Below are positions 1-11,000 of a DNA stretch of 64,000 nucleotides, in pieces. Where the stretch lies: contig NZ_JABFDJ010000004.1 in assembly GCF_013403925.1 (NCBI RefSeq), forward strand, positions 1 through 64,000, given 5' to 3'. Every line of letters begins with the position of its first letter. Positions within the stretch are counted from its first letter, which is position 1. The notes under the pieces were generated by a model that was given only the letters and a program-made list of their open reading frames with translations, was not told where the DNA came from and ran no database searches. The position numbers were made by a program, and so were the translations under genes. The stretch is from Winogradskyella wichelsiae (GTDB lineage Bacteria > Bacteroidota > Bacteroidia > Flavobacteriales > Flavobacteriaceae).

Positions 1-73
1 GCGAGAGTAGCTCAGTTGGTAGAGCGTCAGCCTTCCAAGCTGAATGTCGCCAGTTCGAACCTGGTCTCTCGCT
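1..73 (+). tRNA. tRNA-Gly (anticodon TCC)
   Basis: The cloverleaf can be folded by eye. The 7-bp acceptor stem pairs positions 1-7 with 66-72. The anticodon stem 27-31/39-43 encloses loop CTTCCAA with anticodon TCC at 34-36. The T stem 49-53/61-65 encloses TTCGAAC. No CCA is encoded. A strong terminator follows directly. Confidence 0.97.
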
Positions 74-74
74 C

Positions 75-110
75 AAAGCGCTTCATAGAAATATGAAGCG
101 CTTTTTTTTT
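75..110 (+). terminator. Rho-independent terminator of the tRNA-Gly gene
   Basis: A perfect 13-bp stem (75-87 with 92-104) has a GAAA loop and is followed by a T run. It lies two bases after the tRNA and ends about 20 bp before the stop codon of the convergent LRR gene. Confidence 0.9.
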
Positions 111-128
111 CCACAAATTAAATTCAAA

Positions 129-2654
129 TTACACCCTAAAAGGGACTTCACTATCTTCATCATCAAAATTTCTTTGAGGTACCAATTTATTTTCTAAAGG
201 TTCATAGAGTTCAGATTTCATATTACTACCATTAAATTTAGACGTCCAGTACACCAATTTTTGTAGGTTAAGTTTTCTAAATTCTTCAGATACTTTTTCA
301 GAAAAATCACAACCACTAATACTTAATACTTCAAGTTGTGTTAGTGTTGCTAATTCTACAGGTAAAATAACTTGTTTAAAATTATTTATTCCTAACACAC
401 GTAGGTTTTTTAGATTGGCAATCCAAATAGGAATTTTTTCTTCTTTATGATGTGCACTGATAAAAAGTGTTTCTAATTTTAACTCGGAAATCGTTTCGGG
501 ATACGTGCTGCCATTTTCATCTAAACCTTCTAACCAAAGGTGTTTTAAAGAATTCCAACGCGATATCACTTCAATACTTTCATCACTGATATTATCACAA
601 TGTATCAGTTTTACCGCTTCAATAGTTTCTACTTTTAGATTGTCTATGGTTTTAACAGCCACACTCTGCATTATTAATTTTTTAAGCTGAGGCAATGTTA
701 CCGCAGGAAAAGCATCAAAACCTCTGGCTTCAAATACGTCTAAAAATTCAAGGTTTGGTGTATGTGTTAATAAACGCTCTAAAGCCTGGGTAGTTCCGTT
801 ATAACTATCAATTTTTAATACTTTTAAATTTTTATGTTGGTGAGCAGTTAATGCATTGTTATGTTCCGGATTGGCTTTTTTAAACGTAATGGTAAGCGCT
901 TTTAAATTTGCGAAGTTTTTAAGCAAGCTTCCTAATTGACTCACATCACTGGTAAAATCAAACGATTCAATTTTTTCTGGATGTCTAAATTTTTCAAAAT
1001 CTAATACATTATTTACATCAACATTTCTATGTCCTAAATCAAATTTAGCAGCACTAACAACCGTATAAAATTCTTGTAAATTAAGAATTGGTGTTGCTTT
1101 AATTTCTAGATTAAACACATCAAACTGTTCTGTTCCTGCATTTATACCTTTAATTTCAGAAATAGTCAAATTGGTAATATGCTTAGGTAAATGGTCTGTG
1201 TTTACAACTAAAGCACTCGCATTTTTAATGGTAAGGTTTTCTAACTGCGTTATTTTTGAAAATACTGAAGGGAAAACTCTAACAGCTAAATTTATATCTC
1301 TAGTACCTGACTCTTGAAACCTGTATAATTCTACATTTTTAAGATTTGTACATTGCTCAATCCCTTCTAAAAGCCAATCTAGTTTATGCTCTAGTTTGTA
1401 GTTAAGCGTTGTTAAGTTTTTAAATGCAGCTAACGCTGTTTTATGTGGGGTTTCTGGTGCTTCACAATCCACTGTTATCTTCTTTAAATCAGGGAAAAAC
1501 GACGCGTTATCTAACACAAAATTAAGTAGTTTGGATGAATCTATTTCTATAGATTCTCGCAGACTAACTTCCGTCATTGGTGAAATATTAGTTTCGCTAT
1601 ATGTAATTTCTGTTACTAATTTAGGTCTAGGTACATCTTCAAAACATCTAGACGAATCGCCAAAAAACAAGGTAGCTGATAAGGAATCTATCTTAGGTGC
1701 AATAAGCTCAAAATATTCTAATTTTGGTAAATCCTCAAAACCACTTGGTAAGCTATCTATGCTTTTAGATAAAATCTGAAACTTTTTTAGTTGCTTTAAA
1801 TGACTAACATCTTTAGGTAATGCTCTTAATTCACCTAAGCAAAAAAATTCTATACGTTTTAAGGTTGCCGGAAACACGACCTGAGACATATCTTCAACAC
1901 CAACATGGTACAGCTTTAATACTTTTAATTTCGTAAGATTTGTAAGCCAATTAAAATCATTTAAATTTAGGTTGTCCTTACATGCTCTATTCCAATAATC
2001 ACCTTCAACACGTAGTTTTTTTAAGGATATTAGCTGAGACATTGTACTTGGAAACTTTTTTAAACAAGGAGCAACAAGTTTTAATTTTTTTAAATTTGAT
2101 AAATTACCAAAATCCTCTGGTAGTTGTTCGTAATCACCTTCTAGATCTATTTCTTCTAAAGACGTTAACTTTGATATTTCTTTAATAATACTATCATACC
2201 TATTGCCTTTTCCTATTAAATGGATTGTGAATTTTTTAACACCGTTAAATCGGCTTATTATATGAGGATGTTCTAACAAGCGATCTAAAAAATGTACCGA
2301 AAACCAAAAGAAATCCAGTTCTCTATTCTTTCTCGTCATTAGATCGTGTAATTTAAGAAGATCTAAGTCTTTAGATAGCAATCCATATTCTAAAAGAGAT
2401 ATCATTCTATCGTCGTGCCTTCCTTTTTGTGTTATTTTTTTTCGGCTTTTAAAGGCTAGTTGCAAAGCTTCTGGGGCTTGTTTTTTTATGATGTTAGCAC
2501 ACTCTGCTCTATTTTTTTTATCTGTTGTTGCTTTTGCAATCGTAAAAATTTCGTAATAAAAATCTTCTGGAAAGTTTTTACCCTTTTTAATCTCTTCATA
2601 ATATTCATCCATTTTATAATAGGTGAATTCAGGGATTTCTGTTGGTTTTGTCAT
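129..2654 (-). CDS. Leucine-rich repeat protein, copy 1 of a tandem array
   Basis: This 841-aa protein has no signal peptide or membrane segment, so it is probably cytoplasmic. Residues 1-110 form a helical domain shared by all four LRR proteins of the locus, with the conserved stretch ECANIIKKQAPEALQLAFKSR. From about 140 to 800 there are irregular leucine-rich repeats, such as LTSLEEIDLEGDYEQLPEDF, of the kind that usually forms a protein-binding solenoid. The protein is nearly identical along its length to its upstream neighbour (2736-5258), which indicates recent duplication. It is last in a three-gene minus-strand run that probably starts at the operator-promoter at 7873-7919. The partner it binds is unknown; LRR proteins of such loci are sometimes immunity or sensor proteins. 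Confidence 0.85.
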   Translation of the reverse strand: MTKPTEIPEFTYYKMDEYYEEIKKGKNFPEDFYYEIFTIAKATTDKKNRAECANIIKKQAPEALQLAFKSRKKITQKGRHDDRMISLLEYGLLSKDLDLLKLHDLMTRKNRELDFFWFSVHFLDRLLEHPHIISRFNGVKKFTIHLIGKGNRYDSIIKEISKLTSLEEIDLEGDYEQLPEDFGNLSNLKKLKLVAPCLKKFPSTMSQLISLKKLRVEGDYWNRACKDNLNLNDFNWLTNLTKLKVLKLYHVGVEDMSQVVFPATLKRIEFFCLGELRALPKDVSHLKQLKKFQILSKSIDSLPSGFEDLPKLEYFELIAPKIDSLSATLFFGDSSRCFEDVPRPKLVTEITYSETNISPMTEVSLRESIEIDSSKLLNFVLDNASFFPDLKKITVDCEAPETPHKTALAAFKNLTTLNYKLEHKLDWLLEGIEQCTNLKNVELYRFQESGTRDINLAVRVFPSVFSKITQLENLTIKNASALVVNTDHLPKHITNLTISEIKGINAGTEQFDVFNLEIKATPILNLQEFYTVVSAAKFDLGHRNVDVNNVLDFEKFRHPEKIESFDFTSDVSQLGSLLKNFANLKALTITFKKANPEHNNALTAHQHKNLKVLKIDSYNGTTQALERLLTHTPNLEFLDVFEARGFDAFPAVTLPQLKKLIMQSVAVKTIDNLKVETIEAVKLIHCDNISDESIEVISRWNSLKHLWLEGLDENGSTYPETISELKLETLFISAHHKEEKIPIWIANLKNLRVLGINNFKQVILPVELATLTQLEVLSISGCDFSEKVSEEFRKLNLQKLVYWTSKFNGSNMKSELYEPLENKLVPQRNFDDEDSEVPFRV

Positions 2655-2735
2655 AGTAATCTTTAATTTTTAGGGTATAAATTTCTTTTGGAAATAGGGT
2701 TTTTAGATTGCGGTTCGCTCTAATTTTTTTTTTAG

Positions 2736-5258
2736 CTACACCCTAAAAGGTACTTCACTATCTATATCATCAAAATTACGTTGAGACACCAACTTATTCT
2801 CCAATGGCTCATAGAGTTCAGATTTCATATTACTACCATTAAATTTAGAAGTCCAATACACCAATTTCTTTAGATTAAGATTTCTAAAGTCTTCAGAAAC
2901 TTTTTCTGAAAATTCACAACCACTAATACTTAATACTTCCAGCTGTGTTAATGACGCTAATTCTACCGGTAAAAGAACTTGCTTAAAATTGTTTATTCCT
3001 AAAACACGTAGATTTTTTAAATGAGCAATCCAAGTTGGTATTTTTTCTTCTCTGTTATGTGCGCTAATAAAAAGGGTTTCTAAATTCAACTCAGAAATCG
3101 ATTCAGGATATATACCTCCATTTTCATCTAAGCCTTCTAACCAAAGGTGTTTTAAAGAATTCCAACGCGATATAACCTCAATACTTTTATCACTGATGTT
3201 ATCACAATGTATCAGTTTTACCGCTTCAATAGTTTCAACGTTTAGGTTGTCTATGGTTTTAAAAGCTACACTTTGCATTCTTAACTTTTTAAGCTGAGGC
3301 AAGGTTACAGCAGGAAAAGCATCAAAGCCTTTGGCTTCAAATATCCCTAAAAATTCAAGATTTGGTATCTGGGCTAATAAACGCTCTAAGGCTTCGGTAG
3401 TTCCGTTATAATCATCAATTCTTAACACTTTTAAATTGTTGTGTTTATAGGTCGTTAATACATTGTTATGTTCGGGATTGGCTTTTTTAAACGTAATGGT
3501 AAGCTCTTTTAAATTTATGAAGTTTTTAAGTAAGCTATCTAACTGACTCACATCACTGGTAAAATCAAACGATTCAATTTTTTCAGGATGTCTAAAGGTT
3601 TCAAAATTTAAAACATTATTTACATCATTATTTCTATGTCCAAGATTAAATTTAGCCGCACTAATTAGTGCATAAAATTCCTGTAAATTAAGAATTGGTG
3701 TGGCTTTAACTTCCACATTAAACACATCAAACTGTTCTGTTCCTGCTTTTATGCCTTTAATTTCAGAAATAGTTAAATTGGTAATCTGCTTAGGTAAATG
3801 GTCAGTGTCTACAACTAAAGCACTCGCATTTTTAATGGTCAGGTTATCTAACTGTTCAATTTTTGAAAATACTGAAGGGAAAATTCTAACAGCTAATTTT
3901 ATATCTTTAGTATGCCATTCTTGAAATCTGTATAACTCAATATTTTTAAGTTTTGTACATTGCTCAATACCTTCAAAAAGCCAATCTAGTTTATGTTCTA
4001 GTTTGTAGTTAAGCGTTGTTAAGTTTTTAAATGTAGCTAACGATGTTTTATGTGGAATTTCTGGTGCTTCACAATCTACTGTTATCGTCTTTAAATTAGG
4101 GAAAAATAATGCATTATCTAACACAAAATGAAGTAGTTTAGGCGAATCTATTTCTATAGATTCTCGCAGACTAATTTCCGTCATTGGTGAAATATTAGTT
4201 TCGCTATATGTAATTTTTGTTATTAATTCAGGTCTAGGCCTTTCTTCAAAACATCTAGACGCATCGCCAAAAAATAAGGTAGATGATATGGAATCTATCT
4301 TAGGGGCGTTAAGTTCAAAAAGCTCTAATTTTGGTAAATCTTCAAAACCACTTGGTAAGTTATCTATGCTTTTAGATAAAATCTGAAACTTTTTTAGTTG
4401 CTTTAAATGACTAACATCTTTAGGTAATGTTGTTAATTCATTTAAGTAAAACAATTCTATACGTTTTAAGGATGCAGGAAACACGACTTGAGATAGGTCT
4501 TGCACGCCTACATAACGTAGTTTGAACACTTTTAATTTATTAAGTTTTGTAAGCCAATTAAAATCGGTTAGATTCATATTAGGAATAATTTTTCCAATCC
4601 AATAATCACCTTCTATACGTATTTTTTTTAAGGATGTTAACTGAGACATTGTACTTGGAAACCTTTTTAAATAAGGCGCAACAAGCTTTAATTTTTTTAA
4701 ATTTAATAAATTACCAAAATCCTCTGGTAGTTGTTCATAATCACCTTCTAGATCTATTTCTTCTAAAGACGTTAATTTTGATATCTCATTAAGAATACTA
4801 TCATAGGTATTGCCTTCTCCTTTTAAATGGATTTCTAAACTTTTTACGCCGTTAAATCGTCTTAATATATGTGGATGTTCTAACAAGCGATTTAAAAAAT
4901 CTGTCGAAGAATGTAAAAACCATAGTTTTGTTCCTCCACCAATTAGGTTATGTAATTTAAGAAGGTCTAAGTCTTTAGATAGCAATCCATATTCTAAAAT
5001 AGAAATCATTCTGGCTACACGCTTTCCTTTTTGTGTTATTCTTTTTCGACTTTTAAAAGCTATTTGTAAGGCTTCTGGGGCTTGTTTTTTTATGATGTTA
5101 GCACACTCTGTTCTATTTTTTTTATTAGATGTTGCTTTTGCAATCACAAAAATTTCATAATAAAAATCCTCTGGAAAGTTTTTACACTTTTTAATGTCTT
5201 CATAATACTCATCCATTGTATAAAACTTGAAAACAGGTGTTTCTGCTGGTTTTGTCAT
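2736..5258 (-). CDS. Leucine-rich repeat protein, copy 2 of a tandem array
   Basis: This 840-aa protein closely matches copy 1 in the N-terminal helical domain, the LRR solenoid and the C-terminal tail (SEVPFRV). Differences cluster in the LRR surface positions of the first third (residues about 85-120 and 225-290). That would fit diversification of a binding surface, although it has not been measured. The 81-bp spacer to copy 1 resembles the spacer to copy 3, so the duplicated unit was gene plus spacer. No separate promoter is visible, and co-transcription with copy 3 is likely. Confidence 0.85.
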   Translation of the reverse strand: MTKPAETPVFKFYTMDEYYEDIKKCKNFPEDFYYEIFVIAKATSNKKNRTECANIIKKQAPEALQIAFKSRKRITQKGKRVARMISILEYGLLSKDLDLLKLHNLIGGGTKLWFLHSSTDFLNRLLEHPHILRRFNGVKSLEIHLKGEGNTYDSILNEISKLTSLEEIDLEGDYEQLPEDFGNLLNLKKLKLVAPYLKRFPSTMSQLTSLKKIRIEGDYWIGKIIPNMNLTDFNWLTKLNKLKVFKLRYVGVQDLSQVVFPASLKRIELFYLNELTTLPKDVSHLKQLKKFQILSKSIDNLPSGFEDLPKLELFELNAPKIDSISSTLFFGDASRCFEERPRPELITKITYSETNISPMTEISLRESIEIDSPKLLHFVLDNALFFPNLKTITVDCEAPEIPHKTSLATFKNLTTLNYKLEHKLDWLFEGIEQCTKLKNIELYRFQEWHTKDIKLAVRIFPSVFSKIEQLDNLTIKNASALVVDTDHLPKQITNLTISEIKGIKAGTEQFDVFNVEVKATPILNLQEFYALISAAKFNLGHRNNDVNNVLNFETFRHPEKIESFDFTSDVSQLDSLLKNFINLKELTITFKKANPEHNNVLTTYKHNNLKVLRIDDYNGTTEALERLLAQIPNLEFLGIFEAKGFDAFPAVTLPQLKKLRMQSVAFKTIDNLNVETIEAVKLIHCDNISDKSIEVISRWNSLKHLWLEGLDENGGIYPESISELNLETLFISAHNREEKIPTWIAHLKNLRVLGINNFKQVLLPVELASLTQLEVLSISGCEFSEKVSEDFRNLNLKKLVYWTSKFNGSNMKSELYEPLENKLVSQRNFDDIDSEVPFRV

Positions 5259-5336
5259 AATAATCGTTAATTTTTAAAGTATAAATTTCTTTTGGAAACA
5301 GTTTTTTTAGATACAGTACGTTGTGCTTTAATTTCT

Positions 5337-7850
5337 TTAACAGTACAGATCATATTTTTCATATCTGTTATCAAAATCCTCTTTTAAGATTTTATTTTTA
5401 GCTAATGCGTAAAATTTAGAGGATTTCATATTGTTTCCATTAAATTTTGAATACCTGTAAATTAAATCCTCTAAATTCAGATTCTTAAATTTATCAGATA
5501 CTTGTTCTGTAAAATCACAGCCTCTGATACTCATTATTTTTAATTGGGTTAATTCGGCTAATTCTTCCGGTAATGGACAATAATAAAACTGTTCTATTCC
5601 TAGAACTCGTAAGGATTTCATTCTGCCTATCCATTTTGGTATTTGTCTTTTAGTTAAAAATCCATCAATAAAAAAGGTATCTAAATTTAAGTCTGCAATG
5701 GTCTCCGGGTAGGTTTCAAGAGCTCTACTAATGTTCTGTAACCAAAGAAACTTAAGCGTTTTCCAATGCGATGCCGTAACCATAGCATCGTAACCAAAAT
5801 TGTCACACGATAAAACTTTAAAAAGTTCTATGTTGGGCACTGTTAAGTTTTCTATAGACTGTATATCATCGCTATAAAATAATTTTAGCGTTTTTAGTTT
5901 ATTTAAAGTAACCTTAGGAAGATTTACAAGGCCTATACAATCGTAAATTTCTAAAAACTCTAGATGAGGCGTATGTTCTAATAATAATTTAATAACACTA
6001 GTGTCACCATTAAAATTTTTAATAGTCAAGTTCTTTAAATTATGGTGTGTATAAGCGGTTAAACCGTTGTTTTGTTTGGCATTATCTTTATTAAAATCAA
6101 TGGTTAGTGATTGTAAATTACAAAGTGCTTTTAATGCCTTATCTAAACCTTTTACATTACTATTAAATATAAAATCTTTAAAGCTTTCAGGGGCTTTAAA
6201 AGTATCAAAATCTAAAGTCTCATTTTTAACACTGTTTACATCGTCTAACTCAATTTTTTTAGCACGTATTACTGAATAAAACTTTTGTAATGCGGTAATA
6301 GGTGTATCTGTTACTTTTATATGATTTACCTCAAAATTTTCAATACCCGGCTCAATGACTTTTATATCTGTAATGGTAAGACTGTCTGTCTTTATAGGTA
6401 AATAATCTGTATTTAAAACAAGTGCTTTTGCACTGTGCACTTTTAAGGTTTGCAAATGTTCTATTCTAGAAAATGACTGAGGAAAATTAGCAACATTAGC
6501 GTTCGTTATTTCAGCATCAGCTCCATTATATATACCATAAATAAAAACGTCTTCTAGCTTTTTACATTCGTGAATACCCTCTAAAACCCATTCTAAATGA
6601 TGTGCTAACTTATACTTAAGGTTTTTAAGTTTTTTAAATGCAGAAAGCGTATGCGCACTTCTTCTTTGTGGTGCATCACAAGTAATTTCTATCTCTTTTA
6701 AATTAGGAAAAGACAAGGCATTATCTAATACAAAACTAAGAAGCTCTGGATGGGTGAAAACGATTCTTTTTAGCTTAGTTACAGGGGTTACTCCATAAGG
6801 CATAAACTCTGTATACAAACCTAGTAAACGTTTAATATTTGGTCCAAAAATAAAGGATGCAGGAACTTTTTTTAATTTAGATAAATGAATAACTTCTAAA
6901 ACCTCTAAGGTTTTAAATTCACTAACAGATGCAGGAAAGTGTTCTAGCTCCCTCATACCACTTAGCCTTAATGTTTTTAGTTTTGGTAAGTGACCAAGTG
7001 TTTCTGGTAAAGCGGTTAGATTTTCTAACCTAAAAAGCTCTAATTTTTTTAAACTTGCCGGAAGCTCAACATCAGAGAGGTCTTGTACCGTAAAAGAACC
7101 TATTTTTAAATGCTTTAAACTTGTCAGTTCTGTAAGCCAAGTAAAGTTAACGATGTTAGCGTTAGGATCGTCATCACCAAAAGGAAAACTCCCTCTAAAC
7201 TCCAACTTTTTAAGTGCTTTTAACTTGGTTATTCCTACGGGAATCCATACTAAGTTAGGTGCTGTTAGAATAAACTCTTTTAAGTTAACTAATCGTTCTA
7301 GTTCTTCTGGTATGTATTTATAATCAATTTCAAGCTCAAGTTTTTCTAATGAAGTAAGTTGCGTTATGTTGTTTACAACGCTACTAAAACTTTCTTTCTG
7401 TCTAGAGGTGCTAATTGTTAATTCTTTAACACCGTTAAACTGACTTAAAAGACGTGGTGTTTCTATGAAAAGTTCAATGACTTCTTTACTTCTATATTCA
7501 AGCGAAAGCGTTAAACGCTTACAAACAAGTGTGTATAGTTTAAAGAGGTCCAAGTCTTCTGAAAGTACGCCGTACTCTAATATAGCAATCAGTTTTTTGT
7601 TAAAAGATTGAGAATCTTGTATTGTCGTTATTTTTTTTCGACTCTTAAAGGCGAGTTGTAAAGCTTCTGGTGCCTGTTTTTTTATGATATTGGCACATTC
7701 GGTTCTAATCTGCTTGTTTTTAGTAGATTTAGCAAGTACAAAAATCTCGTTATAAAAATCTTCTGGGTAATTTTTACACCCTTTAATTTTTTCAAAAGAT
7801 GTTTCGTCTTCATAAAAGTTGAAACCAAATTTGTGTTTAGCAAGTATCAT
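5337..7850 (-). CDS. Leucine-rich repeat protein, copy 3 (diverged), first gene of the LRR operon
   Basis: This 837-aa protein has the same architecture as copies 1 and 2: a helical domain at about 1-110 containing ECANIIKKQAPEALQLAFKSRKKIT, then irregular LRRs. The repeats themselves are clearly more diverged, so this copy separated earlier. Its ATG is about 20 bp downstream of the -7 element of an operator-promoter (7873-7919), which makes it the operon's leading gene. It is transcribed divergently from the DUF4132 gene, and both promoters carry the shared palindrome. Confidence 0.85.
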   Translation of the reverse strand: MILAKHKFGFNFYEDETSFEKIKGCKNYPEDFYNEIFVLAKSTKNKQIRTECANIIKKQAPEALQLAFKSRKKITTIQDSQSFNKKLIAILEYGVLSEDLDLFKLYTLVCKRLTLSLEYRSKEVIELFIETPRLLSQFNGVKELTISTSRQKESFSSVVNNITQLTSLEKLELEIDYKYIPEELERLVNLKEFILTAPNLVWIPVGITKLKALKKLEFRGSFPFGDDDPNANIVNFTWLTELTSLKHLKIGSFTVQDLSDVELPASLKKLELFRLENLTALPETLGHLPKLKTLRLSGMRELEHFPASVSEFKTLEVLEVIHLSKLKKVPASFIFGPNIKRLLGLYTEFMPYGVTPVTKLKRIVFTHPELLSFVLDNALSFPNLKEIEITCDAPQRRSAHTLSAFKKLKNLKYKLAHHLEWVLEGIHECKKLEDVFIYGIYNGADAEITNANVANFPQSFSRIEHLQTLKVHSAKALVLNTDYLPIKTDSLTITDIKVIEPGIENFEVNHIKVTDTPITALQKFYSVIRAKKIELDDVNSVKNETLDFDTFKAPESFKDFIFNSNVKGLDKALKALCNLQSLTIDFNKDNAKQNNGLTAYTHHNLKNLTIKNFNGDTSVIKLLLEHTPHLEFLEIYDCIGLVNLPKVTLNKLKTLKLFYSDDIQSIENLTVPNIELFKVLSCDNFGYDAMVTASHWKTLKFLWLQNISRALETYPETIADLNLDTFFIDGFLTKRQIPKWIGRMKSLRVLGIEQFYYCPLPEELAELTQLKIMSIRGCDFTEQVSDKFKNLNLEDLIYRYSKFNGNNMKSSKFYALAKNKILKEDFDNRYEKYDLYC

Positions 7851-7872
7851 AAGGCCGTTTAATTTTATGTTA

Positions 7873-7919
7873 CAAACCTATTTTAAATGTAGCTGTGTTT
7901 TGTCACTGTATTCTGTGAT
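7873..7919 (-). promoter_or_regulatory. Operator-promoter module for the LRR operon
   Basis: On the minus strand the 18-bp palindrome ATCACAGAATACAGTGAC is followed, 21 bp later, by a perfect -7 element TAGGTTTG (7880-7873). This is the same geometry as the other promoters of the locus. The palindrome centre (7910.5) is 52 bp from that of the divergent module at 7954-8000. Confidence 0.85.
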
Positions 7920-7953
7920 TTTAAAAACTCCATCTAAATATTTAACTAAAAAC

Positions 7954-8000
7954 ATCCCTAAATACCGTGAGTAAAAAAACTTGAATTACTTTTATCTTGC
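7954..8000 (+). promoter_or_regulatory. Operator-promoter module for the DUF4132 operon
   Basis: The palindrome ATCCCTAAATACCGTGAG is followed after 21 bp by TATCTTGC, a -7 element one base short of consensus. It reads toward the gene at 8094 and is back to back with the LRR promoter. Confidence 0.8.
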
Positions 8001-8093
8001 CAACCATTAAGAGTAATCTTTTTTATAAAGAAATAAATTGAAACAATAATCACAACTCGTCTTAGTAGAGTAAGAGTTTAATAAGAAAAAGTA

Positions 8094-11000
8094 ATGATTC
8101 CAATAGAAGAAGCAACTAAATACGTTGAAAAAAATAAGAAACCAGATGTAGATCGGTTTGAATTTCGTGCATATTCTGAACCTTATCGCGTTTTAGCTAA
8201 AATTTTAGGACGTATCGACAAAGGCGAAAGAAGAACCTATTATAGTGCCACCGATTACATTGCGGTTTCTGAAGATGCTATTAATAATAATCCTTGGCGA
8301 ACTCCAGAAGGTATGCGTTTAGGAATGCAGTTATTTGGTATTATTCAAACGCCGTATTTAGCAGATATCTGGGATTTTATAGATACACTTCCTTACCAAA
8401 GAGGTTATGATAGAAAAGCATTTAGATCTGTAAAAACTGAAGATACATTACGTAATAAATTACAAGTTTTTACGCATTTTTTAAGTTTAAGCAGAAAGGG
8501 GTTTGGCGGATTAACATTACATGAACATTTTCAATACAGCACCTATTTCCCACACGGAAACAGCTATTTTTTAGCCATTTTATTGCATAATGGCAATGGT
8601 ATGTTTGATGAACTTTTAGATGATATTCTTCAAGCAGAAGATGAAATTGGAGGTATAAGTGCAGATATCATAAAAGCCTTATTACTTTCTGAAGACGAGA
8701 AACATTGGGAAATGGTAGCCAAATTGTTACTCGCTGCGCAACGTCAAGAAGGTTTAAGACAAACCATTTTAGAAGCTTTAGATGAGTGTGGTCTTGGAGC
8801 TTTAAAATATATGATTAATGTTATTTTAGAAAATGACCTTGCTCGTTTTAGTAGTGTCACTAGTGCAGTAACTAACTGGTTTGGTATGCATTGGGGGTCG
8901 CCAAAAAAGGCCCCAATCAATAGAGTTTTAGAACTTGCACAATCTTTAATTTTTAATTTAAAAGAAGTAGACACACTTCTTAAAAGTAAAGATAATTTAG
9001 AAATTTTAGTCGCTTTATGGTCTATTGCTATTTTAGATGTAGACAAAGCCAATGCAAAAGCATTAGATATTGTTTATACATCCGAAGATAGAAATAAAAA
9101 GATTTTAGCCTTATATTTTGTTTATAGAACAGGGAGAACTAATGATTCTTTAATTGAATATTTTATAAATAACGTAGGTAAAGACTATGCCTTAGATCAT
9201 TGGATGTTGGTAAACCTACCTACTATTACTTTAGATAATAAAACTTTTCAAAAATTATTTGAAGTAGCAAAATTCGCAGATGAAAAAGGGAAAAATTTCG
9301 AAACTAGAATATTCTATTATTGGAATTTTATACCTAGCTCTAATTATTTTTATAGATGTCTTTTAAATAAAGCTACAGAGCAGCAATTAGAATTAATGGC
9401 TACTGATTTAGACATACTTCCAACAGAATTTAGAGAAAGTTACATCCGTAAAGTATTCCCTAAAGATTACAGCTATTCTTTTTACAATTACGAACAAAAT
9501 ACAGAGAAAAAAGAACGTTTAAATTACGATGAAAACTCTTGGAAAAGAGCTTTAGCTAGAAAAGCAATCTACAACAGAAATGAGTTATTAATGGCTACAG
9601 GACTTAACTTATTTAGTAGAATGCACTTGTATGATAAAGATTTAGAGATTGCTGAAGATTTATTAAGACGAAAACATAAAAGCTTACGGACCTCATTAAT
9701 TAAATTGTTAGTAGAATTACCTGCCGACCGTTTAAGAACAAGTGCTACAAATTTAGTAACAGCAAAAAGTATAGATCAGCGTATAGCAGGTTTAGAGATG
9801 TTAACACTTCTACACGACGAAAATAAACAGTCTAATTTTGTAGAAGACCAAATTCGCCTCTATAACGAACGCCCTAAAATCACCAAAAATGAACAAGTCT
9901 ATTTAGATAAATTTAAAGATAACGCCGAAGAATTCGACTTCAGTAATGGTTTTGGAGCTATTGATTATGACAACTTAACACCATTATATATTCCACAATC
10001 GCGTTTTGAGAAAAAAACGAGTTTCTTCGATAAATTAGGAATTACCACTTCAGAATCTTCAGGGTTTAAATTTAAAGAATTCATAGATGCAAATAAAATT
10101 ATTAGAGCAGTTAATACGTTAATTGATATTGTAACTAAAAACAGAAATCACGAATATCAAACAGAGGTATATCAAGGAGAAATAGCAACAACTTACATAG
10201 AAAAAGGCATTCGTGATATTAAAAGTTTAGGCGATGATGCAACACCAGAAGAACTGTTACATAACATTCCTTTAGCTAAAGTTTGGATCGCTTGGCACGA
10301 GCAAAGTAAGCTTAATGATTTTGAAATGTATGCTGCAATTCGCTACATTAAGAATCATAATAACCCATTTGGAGATTATAAAGATTTTGAGCCTTTTGCT
10401 AGACAGTATTATCCAGATTTAAGTGGCTTAAAATTAGATAAAGAAGATCGGTACAATTCAAAATCTGATGCCTATAACAAAATTTTAATACGTCTGTTTA
10501 ATGTCTATGCAGAAGAAAGAATTATAGCTAATTTTAAGCTAGATATAATGGAAGATATGATTGCTAATTTTCCTAAAAACCTGAAGGCAATACAGTATCG
10601 AACCTCTAATTATCGCTATAATAAAAAAACGTTTAACTGGACAAATGTTATTTTACCACTTGTACCAAGTTTAAGTATGAATAATTTAGAGCTTCTCACA
10701 GAAGCACAACTTCAAAAATATTGGGGAACTTATATCTATTTAGTAGCTCAAGATATAGCTTATCCTAATACAACTGACGATGTAAAGGTAATTACAAAAC
10801 AATTCAGTAGACCAGGAATAGTTCCATATCCAAGTATTGCTGTTACATTAAGACTTTACAAAAAAGGCTTAATTAATGAGGATGACATCCTTTTTCAAGC
10901 CTTAAATTCTCGTGAGTTAATGGTCATTATGGACGGTGGTTTTAATTACAGAATGAATTATAAATGGATAGAAAGAGATTGCGTGCCTAAACACGTATTA

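Noticed and set aside
1531..1779. Open frames antisense to the LRR, DUF4132 and other large genes
   Set aside because: They lie wholly within longer, well-supported genes on the other strand and have no recognisable domains or promoters.
1..7850. Integrative element inserted at the tRNA-Gly gene
   Set aside because: The locus starts right after a tRNA, but no integrase, transposase or repeat of the tRNA 3' end is visible in the window. The left side is not available.
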